NCBI GenBank assembly: GCA_946811185.2
Contig: OX328097.1
Span: forward strand, 8,254,252 to 8,318,251
Direction: 5' to 3'
DNA: 64,000 nt
DNA from: Hippopus hippopus
Taxonomy: Eukaryota > Mollusca > Bivalvia > Cardiida > Cardiidae
Of this stretch, positions 22,601 to 34,600 are shown one piece after another. The notes beneath the pieces are model-generated. The model ran no database searches, had not been told where the DNA came from, and worked only from the letters and a program-made list of their open reading frames with translations. Positions within the stretch are counted from its first letter, which is position 1. The number at the start of each line of letters is the position of its first letter. A program made the position numbers and the translations under genes.

Positions 22601-25600
22601 AAGATAATGCGCATTTTGATTCAGCTTCTCTTCCAGGTTGTACATAGTAACTGTAGACTGATCGTTCGTTTATATGTCGTTTATATGTCATTTATATGTC
22701 ATTGTTTGTGCTACTAGAGTACATTTATTGTATCTGTAAAGACAAGAAACTGTAAAGTTTACGTCTAATAAAGTATCTGTATCTGTATCCTAAAGTACTA
22801 AGCCAAGTAGCTCATCAGCTACTAGACTGAGCCAAATTTATTTCGCCAGCAATTCGGTATAATCTAGCATAGAATCACCCATTACCAGGTTTTTAATTGA
22901 GTAATAAATGATTCATAATAGATGATTGATAAATGACCTTTAAGCAAACTGTTTTCAGCAAATACGTCAGATATCGTCATATTTAAATGACGGTTGTGCG
23001 TGTTTTAACAAAATATCAAGGGAATGACCCAATGATGAATGGAAAGGGGTTATGAGTATTTATTTCAAAACTGAATTTGAAGAATAAACAGTAAATTAAA
23101 CACGAGTAATATGTAGTAAAAAGACTCACTATAATGGAAGCTTCAGGTGTTCATTTGACAGTCAATACTACCAGATTTCATTTCGTATGTTTTTTTTTTT
23201 TTCAATCTTAACAAAAATAAACGAACAAACAAACAAAACAAAACAAACTTGGCGCGTGTTCACCAAGCATTCTTAAGAACGTTTTTGGTCTTATTCTCCA
23301 TGAACTTCTAAATTTGAAAGTAATACAACTTCTGATTGGCTAAACCATTTGGTTTAGCCAATCAGAAGCTGTGTTACTTTTAATTCAGAACATTCTGGAG
23401 AATAAGACCAATAATGTGTTAAAGCATGGTTGGTGAATACGGGCCCTGATCTCATTTCACATTTCTTTGTCTTCTTCTGAAAATCTTAACAAAAACTGAT
23501 GACTCTTATTCGCAAGTAAAGATGGATTTAAAGTCTTAAGTATTGACAGAAACACACGTAGAAAACACGACGAATAGAGGCCATTTGTTTCGGCAGAAAA
23601 TAATATACTCTATTTATTCCATGCTTCTAATCTCTGTTTTATTGGAACTTTCATCAAAATCTAATACAGTTGTTTTCGGTAATTACCCGTGGCGTACCTC
23701 CCCCACATAATAACACATTACAGTATTACGTAAAGCGCGAGAAATGTAGTGTAAATTTATGCGCGTAAATTACGTCCCATTTTCGTCTGGTTGAATGGCA
23801 CAAACTGTTTACCTAGGTAACTAGTGCGCGGAAACTACTTCTCCTCCTTCAATGAAAGAGTTACAGGAACGTTTACGGTAAATTTCACTTGTCGTGATCA
23901 TGAATTATTAAACCTTATAATCCACCATTATTTCCCGATAAAGAACCGAAAAGCTTGAAAAACTAGTAATGTGCCATCCTTTTTTAGTTTTCCTTGAAAT
24001 ATCTCGTTTGTCACAAGGTAGCCGCTAGTGCTTATCTCTTTACCAAACAACATTTTACACTCGTCCAAATTGAAAACATTTGCAGACGAGAGAGTAAAGG
24101 TGCCTGTAATATCGGAATTTGGCTTGGACAGGTTAGAAAACATTGTAGGAAAAGGAGAAAACGCAGGTTACCAGCATTTTCTCCATTTCCCACAATGTTT
24201 TCAAAATGTTTTCGAATTTTACACTCGTCCAAATTGAAAGCATTTGAAGACGAAAAAGTGAAGGTGGCTGACATGTCGGATTTAACTCTGACAGGGTAGA
24301 AAATATTGAGGTAAAGGAGAAAATGCTGGTAACTAGCATTTTCTCCTTTTCCCACAATGTTTTCAAAAGCTTTCTTGCCGGGGGTCGTTAAAAACCCGCG
24401 ATAGTTTGGTAAAGGGGTTAAGAAAGGACCAGTACATTTTTAAAACGTGAGATAGTGAGATGAAAGGATAACGTAAACGTCAGAGTCGCTGAATAATGCT
24501 TTTGAACGTCGAAATCCCTGCGATGTCGAACCTTTTTTTCCCTCTTTGTACTATTTCGTGTTTTCTCAACTCAAAGTTTACAATCACGTTGTTAAAGTCT
24601 TAAAAACTCTCCTCAGCAAGAAAAACAAACCAGTTAAATGCAAATTCAAATCAGTATTCACATCGACATGTAAGTCACGTGGAAAATGGTTATCCAAGGA
24701 AAGAGGAGTGTCCATCGGCCTTTATCTTCATTTTTCATATTGTGTTTTTATTTATTTATTTATTTATTTATTTATTCATTACAGGTTGATGTGGATTATT
24801 TTCGTCCTAGCCTGCACCACAGCAGTCGTCTACCAGATCATAGACCGTGTCAAGTTCTACTACTCCTTACCAATAAATGTGAATGTCAAAATAAACTATA
24901 ACCAGTCTCTTCAGTTTCCCGCCATTACTATATGCAACCAAAATGCTTTCAGGTAAGATTTTGCAGTGATAGATTAAAGATTTCCCTAAGTAAAATGTTT
25001 TCCGAGTTTTGAATATAGTAAATCAAACAGTGATGTTACTAATGAGCTTCGTAGTACTAAAGGTAGAGATATATGATGGCGTTGCCAGGGTTTTTTCCTG
25101 GGTTTTTTCTTATAAGGGGGTCATTTGACCACTTTCAGAAGAATAAAAGAAGGCAAACAATTATATTTTGAGGGACATTTGGAAAATTTGGATGTCCAAA
25201 TTCATATAACCGGGGTCCATGGAAAAACCTGCTTTGGTATTAGCATAATAAAAGAGCAATTACTTATAAATGTATTACAAATGTTATCTAGTAGATGCAT
25301 ATTTTTTTCAATGAAGCTTGGCTAACATGACATCATTTCAAAGGACCGAAGATTTTCATTTTCAAAGACCACAAGTTAAAATACAGGCTTGAAAAGCATC
25401 AAACAGAAATTGCGATTTTTTTTAAAATCCAATGAGCTTATTTATTTTCTGGCAAAGTGATGGCCCCGGAATTCTTAAATTGTTACGTTTACCTGGTTTG
25501 AGGTATTATGTTGCGGAACGAAATTCGTATTTATTCCAATGGCAACATTTGCGTCAACTTGCCAGATGTGTCAAACTTGTAGTCGTGACCTCAGATGTGT

Positions 25601-28600
25601 CAGTATTGAAGCTGTAACCTCAGATGTGTCAAACTTGGAGCTGTGACGTCAGATGTGTCAAACTTAGAGCCATGACCTTAGATGTGTCAAACGTGGAGCC
25701 GTGACCTCAGATGTGCCAAACTTGAAGCCTTGACCTCAGATTTGTCAATCTTGAAGTCTTGACCTCAGATGTGTCAAACCTGAAGCGTGACCTCAGATGT
25801 GTCAAACATAGAGCCGTGACCTCAGATGTGCCAAACTGGAGTCATGACCTCAGATGTGTCAAACTTTAAGTCGTGACCTCAGATGTGCCAAACTGGAGTC
25901 ATGACCTCAGATGCGTCAAAACTTAGAGTCATGACCTCGGATGTGTCAATCTTGGAGTCAAGACCTCAGATTTGTCAGTCTTGGAGCCGTGACCTCAGAT
26001 GTGCCAAATTTGGAGCCGTGACCTCAGGTGTGTAAATCTTAGAGCCGTGACCTCAGATGTGTTAAACTTGAAGGCGTGACCTCAGATCTGTCAAATTTGG
26101 AGCTGTGACCTCAAATGTGTCAATCGTGGAGCCGTGACCTCAGATGTGTCAATCTTGGAGCCGTGACCTCAGATGGATCAAATTTGGAGCCGTGACCTCA
26201 GATGTGTCAATCTTAGAGCCGTGAACTCAGATGTGTCAAATTTAGACCTGAATCGTCAAACAGTCTAAATTAATTTCAAGTTTAGATATCAAAACTAACC
26301 AGAACGTCTGAGCAAATCAGACGGCTAGATTTGGGCGGAAAATATAGATTTCAGTTGAGAGTGGTTGGTCAATTTGACCTTTGTTCTCGTTTACGAAGCC
26401 TGAATAAAAAATTACTTGGAAAATGAATAAATGTAAGGCTTTAGATGCAATCTCTCAGCAGTATTGATGAGTTCAAGACAAAAGTTATTATTCAAAGTTT
26501 TGTAACTTTATTTACTTTTTTAAAAATATCAATATATAGCTCAATAAAACATGATTCTTCACTGCACAAATCCAGAATATTGAATCAGACATTCATAATT
26601 CTCATCTGCGACCAGGAAATGTTTTGTTTTTGTATTGCATAAAACCCCAGATAAAGCAAAGTCACCGTCTGCATGGAACAAAATAAAAAGCTTTCACAGC
26701 AATACTTGCAAAGAGGTTGAGATCTAAATTGTTTAAACCATCAGGGCAAAACTTATAATACCATTTTTATTGCTCATGAAATTTTAAAGTTACAATATGC
26801 AGATGCATTTTATTCCCCGTCAGGGTCATTGGCTGAAAACAATGGCTCTTGCTGACAAAACGCGCAGTCTGATCTTTGATCTATGCCGTCCACTTGTTTA
26901 GTCAAGCTTACAGGATAAAAAATGGGTTTTAGTGGATTGTATGTTCACGTGTAGGAAGAGGTCGCTTTTTTATGAGCCATGTTCTGTGAAAAGGAGTTTC
27001 TCCATTAGGCAAGAACTAAACTTTAGCTTTCACGAAAATTTCATTCTTACAATAATAGAACTTTTGACACATCTGAACTCAAACTTTTGCCAAGGTTTCA
27101 AAGAGGGATGTGCATGCGTCCCACTATCAATCTTTGTATAATTCACTTTTCCAAACTTTCCATTCCAAATATAACAGCAGTGTCAGGAATATCTTGTATT
27201 CCGTCTGACATAAAGCTATGGAGTAATTTGGTGATAAGCCCCGATACAAGAAACGTAGGTATATATTCTTTATCTAATTTCAGAAGTTGGCCAGGAAAAG
27301 GTCTCCACATGTTTGATAAAACTCGACTATGCCAGACACTATTTTTGTAGATACGTACTTTTTATAATTTCAAAAGCTATTTAACGTACTCGGAAAGGAT
27401 CTTCGTCTTAGTGTACATGATTTGCTGTTTGGAAAGCAATCATCAAGTGATGCTGAAAATTTGGTACAGTTACGCAAACTGGAAGGTTTATGAGTAGATT
27501 AAAAAATAATCTTCTTTCTATCGTGGTTTATCGTTCAAAAAACCACAGTTGTGAGTTATGAGGCACAATAAATAATCCACGAGGGCGATAGCCCGAGTGG
27601 TTTATTCATTGCGCCTCATACCTCACAAGGTGGTTTATTTAAGAAATAATCTTCTTTCTATCGTGGTTTATCGTTCAATAAACCACAGTTATGAGTTACG
27701 AGGCACAATAAATAATCCACGAGGGCGATAGCCCGAGTTGTTTATTAATTGCGCCTCATAACTCACAACGTGGTTTATTGAACGATAAACCACGATAGAA
27801 AGAAGATTATTTCGATTCTAACATGACCAACTCTTAATCAAAGGAAAACAAGTTCATACTTAGAGTAAAAACGCGGATGCAGATGATATTCCATTGAATA
27901 ACTTACTTACTCACTTTATACAGAATGACGTCACTCTATATTAAATGACGTCACTCTACACAGAATATCGAAGATTTTACCACGCTTTCGTTGCACTGTG
28001 TTTACAGAGCCGAATTCACGTGTCATGTTAGAATAATGAATCAAGTTAGGCCACTCTGTACGTAATTTTTACTCTCTCTCTCATGTCTAAAATTGATTTC
28101 TTGCCTTTTCGTTAACATTGTTTAAGCATTGTAATATGTATATTTCTTGTATGGGAAGGGCCGTATTATCATTTGTTGCGTAACTTCTATCCGTATAGAG
28201 TCTACATGTTATTTGAAGGAAACAAATATGTTCAACTAAACTGATTTAACTTGGGGAATATGGTTGACAAATTGCATGAATGTCTATAATTTTTTCACCT
28301 TTAAACATCAAAACCCTGTGGAATTAGTCTGTAAAAAGGCGATATATCATTTGTGATCGATCATGGCTGAATGTTAGAAAAATAAAAACATATGATAAAC
28401 AAACACGCCGGTACGAGGCTTCGTCTCTGCGGTATCAAGTCCATTGATTTCCAAAGTTTGATCAGCACAAACTAATAACGATGTATCATGTGACCTTCCA
28501 AAGACAATAATTCGCAGTTTGTTGTCACAAAGAAATCGAGTGATATCTATAGAATGATCTGATTAGGGACTCTAGATATTTTCCCACGTGACTCCGCTTT

Positions 28601-31600
28601 CCACTTAGCGTTACAGTGGGCGCCATTAGAAATCATAGATATTATTGTCTTTCAAAATCCTAGTCTGCAATTCAGAACTATTTGTGTCTTTTGCTTTTGG
28701 GGGTCAGTGTAGAACAAGATCATGAAGACCAAGTCTGTCATAACGATATGCACCCCCAAATCAGAGGCCAAACGATTTCACCCGCCGCGAACGAAGTTGA
28801 GATCAAAGATCCGTTGCCTGAAATATTCGTTCGCTTAGACAGAATTAGTTTACGCGACAGTTAGAGTTTTATTAGATGAACGATATATAAAATACGCAAA
28901 TTGGACTTTATCGTACGTTTTCCTATTCATAGATTTCGGTCCGTGTTTACAAACCATTCTAGATTTAGTTCTGATTCTAAAATAATATACTAGATCTGAT
29001 TGGTCGAAATAGAACGTCTGGACCAACTAGGTGGGTACATATGGAATTAAGTATTAGAAAAATTTATCAGCTATGCTTTGTAAAGAGGGTGTTCAATGCA
29101 TCTAAGAAAAGCATCGACCCAGGTCAGCCTGCGCAGTCCGAAGGCTGACCTGGGTCGATTTTTTTTTCTATTGGTCAATTTTATACTTATCAAAAGAGGA
29201 GTCTTCCCTCTAACTCAGTCGGTTCTTTGACAAAATGGATTTTATAGATCAATAATTATGTGATGACTCGCATTGTATCACGCATCACGGACATGCATCT
29301 ATCCCCTTTTTGCAAAAGAGTAGCTTATATTATTAGGGTTGGTTGGTCTATTTAGTACTTGATGACAGCCGTTTGTATTGCAACTTCTGAAGCCTTAATC
29401 ATCAACCTTCCGAAATTGAGTTCTGATTCTCAAAAAAAAGTCTAACTTGCAAAAGAACACGTGTTCTGATTGGCTTAATTAAATGGTTTAGCCAATCAGA
29501 ATTCGTATTGCTTTGTCTAAATCCAGAATAAGAGTAAAGACGCAAATACGGATGGTCGAATGGTTTAACTTTTTATCAGACGACAAAATTTCAACCTTAT
29601 CTAAATTGAAAGTATTTCCAGACGAAAATTTCATTGTGGCTCAAATAGTGCAATTTTTCTTTGATAGGGTAGAAAACACTGTGGGAAAAGGAGAAAATGC
29701 TGATTACCAGCATTTTCCCCTTTTCCCACGCTGTTTTCAGAAGGCTATTTCCCCAGGGTCGTTTAATCTCTGGACTGTGTGGTAAAGAGTTAATTTATTA
29801 GCAGTTATAGATTTAATAGTTTGGGTCTATCGTCCTCTGTCGCTGCCAACTTATTTAACTTGGACATTGTTTAACAGATCAAAAATAAGATTTTACTGCA
29901 ATTATAGACAGTTTTTAGTTTACTCTCAGGTAGCGAATGGTGTAAATCCAAGAACTGACAACACGTTTTATTATAGTGTAAAGAAATTTCTCGCGATCTG
30001 ATTAGATAATATGCCCCGAACATACAAGTCATGTACACTGGCAAAAACCACGTGAAAGCAGTTTCTCTTTTGAAGACCCCCGTATATATGACTACACTTT
30101 CAACAAAACATCCAAAATGGCGGTACAAGCCGCCCACAAGACAAACATAATGAGTTGCCTGCACCGTATTGTTTCTAGTTTCCCTTGATGTTTGTCATTA
30201 AAGCGAAAAGAATGGATTGTTTTGGGAAAAAAATGAATATACTTACAAAATCATTGTTTGTTGTCATTCTAAAACAAATACACGGGCTTAAAACGAGCCA
30301 TCCCTTCTTCAGGTAAGCAAATTGTGAAGTGTCGAAACTCATTCATCGTAACGTTAAAAGGATATCCAAATTGTCGTTTGTGGTAACTAATGGTCTTTTG
30401 CTTTTTGACAACGAATCATTAAAATGCATAGTTACTTTCCTTGAAGTTGTTTAAATCCATGTTTAAATAAAAATATGGCGAATGTCTATCGCAGTGAAAT
30501 CATCAAGTTCATCCACCAAACTGCGCGTTTTACCAAGGTTTCAGTGACGTCATTTCTTAGTGACGTCAGTTTTCATTGAATCGGGGCACTCAGAAGGGAA
30601 ATTCTATGTCGTCAGGGTACTCAATTCGTGAGTACATAAACGGGGACATTTCGCTGAATACACATTTGAAATTCAACCCATTACAACCCAATTCCGATTT
30701 TAACAAACAGCTTGAGAAAACAGTGGGAAAAGAAGGTCAGAGAGCAATTAGCTTATAAAACATTGTGATAAAAGGAGAAAGAGCTGGTCATCAGAAATAC
30801 AGCCGATTTCTTTATCAACAATTTTTCAGTTATATTGCCTGGATAATAAATTTTGGAAACATTACAAGAGGAAGGAAGTGCTAGTTTATTAGTTACAGTA
30901 TAAAGACTTCAATTCTGTCATCTGCTAAAGTGTAATTATTTAAATCTCTATCACACAATCCCAACTTTTAACGACCCTAAAGAAGAAAGCTATGGAATAA
31001 ACTGTTGGAAAAAGAGAAAATGCCGGTAACCAGCATTTTCTCCTTCTCCCACAGTGTTTTCTACTCTTTCAAAGAGAGAAATCATCATTTTAGCAACTTT
31101 TAATTGTCGTCTGCAGATGCTTTCAATTTGGTAACATAGAAAATTTTGTCGTTTGGTAAAGGGAATTATAATGAGGTCTTAAAAATCAGTCATGTGGTCA
31201 ACAGTGATAAAGGGTGGAAGAGGTGTCAAACTGAGATAACAGTATATAGCCCCAAGCTTTCCATGCCCCCTTTGCTTTTATCAAAGAAAGACTATTACCA
31301 GTACCATTTAGGACAGTATGAAATATGAACATAAGTTGTATAATAGTCTACAACAATCTTGAACTCATAGTGGTATTGTCTTCGACAAATACCACAAAAA
31401 CTGAAAATGTTCCAGTGAAATTTAGGAAAACCCATGGATACAAAAAAAAACTGTAGTTGGGTTAACTTCGGGTTAACTCTTTACCAGACAACAAAATTTT
31501 ACACCATTTTCATCAAATTTCACATTGTTGTCTGCAAAATCTTTCACTTTTGAAGAGTCTAAAATTAGTCATTTGGGAAAGGGTTAATTTTAATAGTTCT

Positions 31601-34600
31601 TGTCAGATATTAAGTTATCGCTGTGATTAAGAGAGAAATTTTGGCTGAGTTAAGAGCAGTTGTATTCATAGAATGTTAATATGTTTTTGTATTCGACTAT
31701 CACTCTCAAGTTAAAAAATTAAAATGCTGCTTTTGGTCAAAAATAAATTGATCATATTAATCTTAACATGATTGTAAAGTGAGAATATTAGTAGTAATTA
31801 TTAATATCTCCTTTTATCATAATGTTAAAGAATAGTTCTCAACCTTTTATATGGACTGCAGAATGTCATATTAATGTAAAAATCAGAATGTAATCACATG
31901 TAATCATAATGTAATCATGATTACAATGCAAAAGTAATTGTAATTGTAATCAATTACATTGAAAACTTGTGTAATCATAATGTAATCAGTAATCATAAAA
32001 CTTGGGAGTAATTGTAATTGTAATCGATTACACTGGTATGTAATCGACCCCAGGTCTGATTTGAATGGTAAAACTTTGCAGTATAATAAATTCGTTGTAC
32101 GGTCAGGTGGCCGGGGACTTGGAAACTTGTTCACGACTGTGGCGAATCATGTCGCCAGTGTCTCGCCTTCGGCTCGGGGCGACATGATTTGCCACAGCCG
32201 TGAACAAGTTTCCAAGTCCCCAGCCACCTGACCGTACAACTAATACTGTGCAGTGCGATATTGACATACGCCGCTAAAGCTTTTTTAGCTGACCTTGACA
32301 GTGAATTAGCTAAATGAATTAACCCCTACCAAACAAGCCCCATGTTACAATGACCCTTAGCAAAACGTCTTTAAAAAAAAACTGTGAGAACGGGTGATAT
32401 GCTGGTATCCAGTTACAGTCTCCATTTCCCACGATACTTTCTAGCTTTTTATATACAGAATCAATCACTTTACATCATACACACATTTAAAGATGCCCGT
32501 CTACAGCCGATGAGCAAAAACGCTGTTAAATTTCAAACAATTTAGAATGGTACAGAAATCAGCCCTTTGTGTAAACATGGATAAATTACTGACATAGATG
32601 GTGTAATTGAAAAAAAGAAACACGGAGATTTGTATTAGAAACCGAACATTGGTCAGAAGAAAACTGGCTGACGATCGAAGCTGTAAACAATGGCGGTGCG
32701 TCACGGAAATTTATCGTTGGTTTCCGCCTAGAGTCGGATACGGTGTAATTTGCATATAGGCCGCGACCTCCATCTGAAAATCGAGGCTGCAACAGAGAAG
32801 CCTCCATTTTCCTTTGTTTACCTCATTAGACGCAGGGCGAAGGTCAAATATAGTCACGTGACAGATGCATGATCATCATACGAATCTACCCGAGTGTATA
32901 ACGGATATATCGAAAATCTTCGATTCAGAAACCAGAAACGACGAGTCTGTTTACATGGAAGGCCGCAACTCAGTGAAATGCATTTTTTATCGACCGTAAT
33001 CTAAGCAACCTTGCAACCGTCAGGCTCAATATTTGGCATGAAGATATAAGAATGACTATAGTTTGATAAAATAGAGACAGAATGAGTTAAAACTGGCTGA
33101 AAATGAGTATCAGGGCCTCTTTAATTTATCAATATATAGGAATGCTTTCAATCTGGGTAATTCTAAAATATTGTTGTCTGGTGAAGAGTTGAAACAAGCA
33201 ACACAATTTTTATCATTCGCTGATAGCTATCGCTTTTTATTTCCCGGTACTTCACAAAATCGACCAACTTATGAATTACTCTTTTCCAGGCTTTACTTTG
33301 GACTCATTAATACTGAAAGCATCTGCAGACGAAAAATGAAAAGTGACTCAAACGATGGGAGTTGTCTTGAAAAGGCAAGAAAACATTGTGGAAAAGGAGA
33401 AAATGCTGGTTACCAGCATTTTCTCCTTTTCCCACAATGTTTTCAAAAGTCTTCTTCCTTAGGGTAAGGGAGTACAGGGTAAGCTTTTTTTCTCTTCAGA
33501 GCCACAGCGGCTGCTGAACGGGGTCGGTATCAGCTGATCGAACACATGTTCTCCAGGACGAGGAACATCACGCAAGCGGACTTGCTCAGCTATAATGCAA
33601 CCGACCTTTCTCTAGAGGAATTGTACCGAACATTGGCACATAAAAAGGAGGATTTTATTGTGAGGTAACACGAAATATCGTGAAAAGATTGGTCCCACAT
33701 TTTTTCTACATACACTTTTATTCCGCGTCTAATACCGTTGAACATGTTTGGCCGTAACGTCTAAGTGGTAAGAAAATGATTTAACCATTCAACCCGGTGA
33801 ATCATGAGGTAAACTGGTACTTTGACATGCAGAACATTGACCGATAGCAAAAAGTTTCGACTCAAGTCAGCCTGCGCGGACTGCCCAGGCTGACCCGGGT
33901 CGATACTTTTTGCAGATGCATTAAACCCCCAATTTACAGAGCGGAGCTAATATTATCGGGTTTGGAAAATCTTTGCACAAAATTTTGGCAAAGCCGTGAA
34001 TCGACCATTTGCCAAAATTTCTGTTCTATATGAACAATGTTTGAAGCGTAATCAAACAATGTCGGACAATATGAGTGCCCCACCATTTTATCGAATTTAC
34101 GTTTACCCTGCTTTTTTCCCCGTTTAGAATAATAATAAAGGTGTACGTGGCCTTGTTCAAATAATCCTGTTTGAGTACAATCAAAACTATATAACAAGCG
34201 GCACAAGAGTGCACATCTGATACACACGACACAATGGTGCATATATGACAAGCGCAACATAATGGCACACATTTGACAGACGCGACACAATAGCGCACAT
34301 CTGACAAGCGCAACACAATGGCACACAACTAACAGACGCAACACAAAAGCGCGTATCTAACAGACGCGACACAATAGCGCACATCGGATAAGCGCGACAC
34401 AATGGCGCATATATGACAGGTGCGACACAATAGCGCAAAATTGAAAGACACGACACAATGGCACACATCTGACAGACACGACACGATGGCGCACATCTGA
34501 TAGACGTGACACGATGGCGCACATCTGACAGACGTGACAAAATGGCGCATATCTGATAGACGTGACACTATGGCTCAAATCTGATATACGTGACACAATG

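Noticed and set aside
24546..24784. Upstream extension of exon 2 as the channel N-terminus (start MYYFVFSQLKVYNHVV)
   Set aside because: It lacks the HG motif and passes through a (TTTA)n tract that looks like the intron end. Exons 1A and 1B supply proper N-termini in the right phase.
25563..26248. CRISPR-like array (29-bp regular repeat)
   Set aside because: Units are directly adjacent without unique spacers, and the host sequence is eukaryotic; it is a minisatellite.
28682..28864. Frame MCLLLLGVSVEQDHEDQV as a missing channel exon or separate gene
   Set aside because: Exons 2 and 3 already join in phase and are contiguous in the family alignment; no acceptor or donor of matching phase and no recognisable motif.
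33934..34596. Minus-strand frames with CVSRLSDVRHCV-like repeats
   Set aside because: Product of the 28-bp minisatellite in intron 3; all frames are open by composition.
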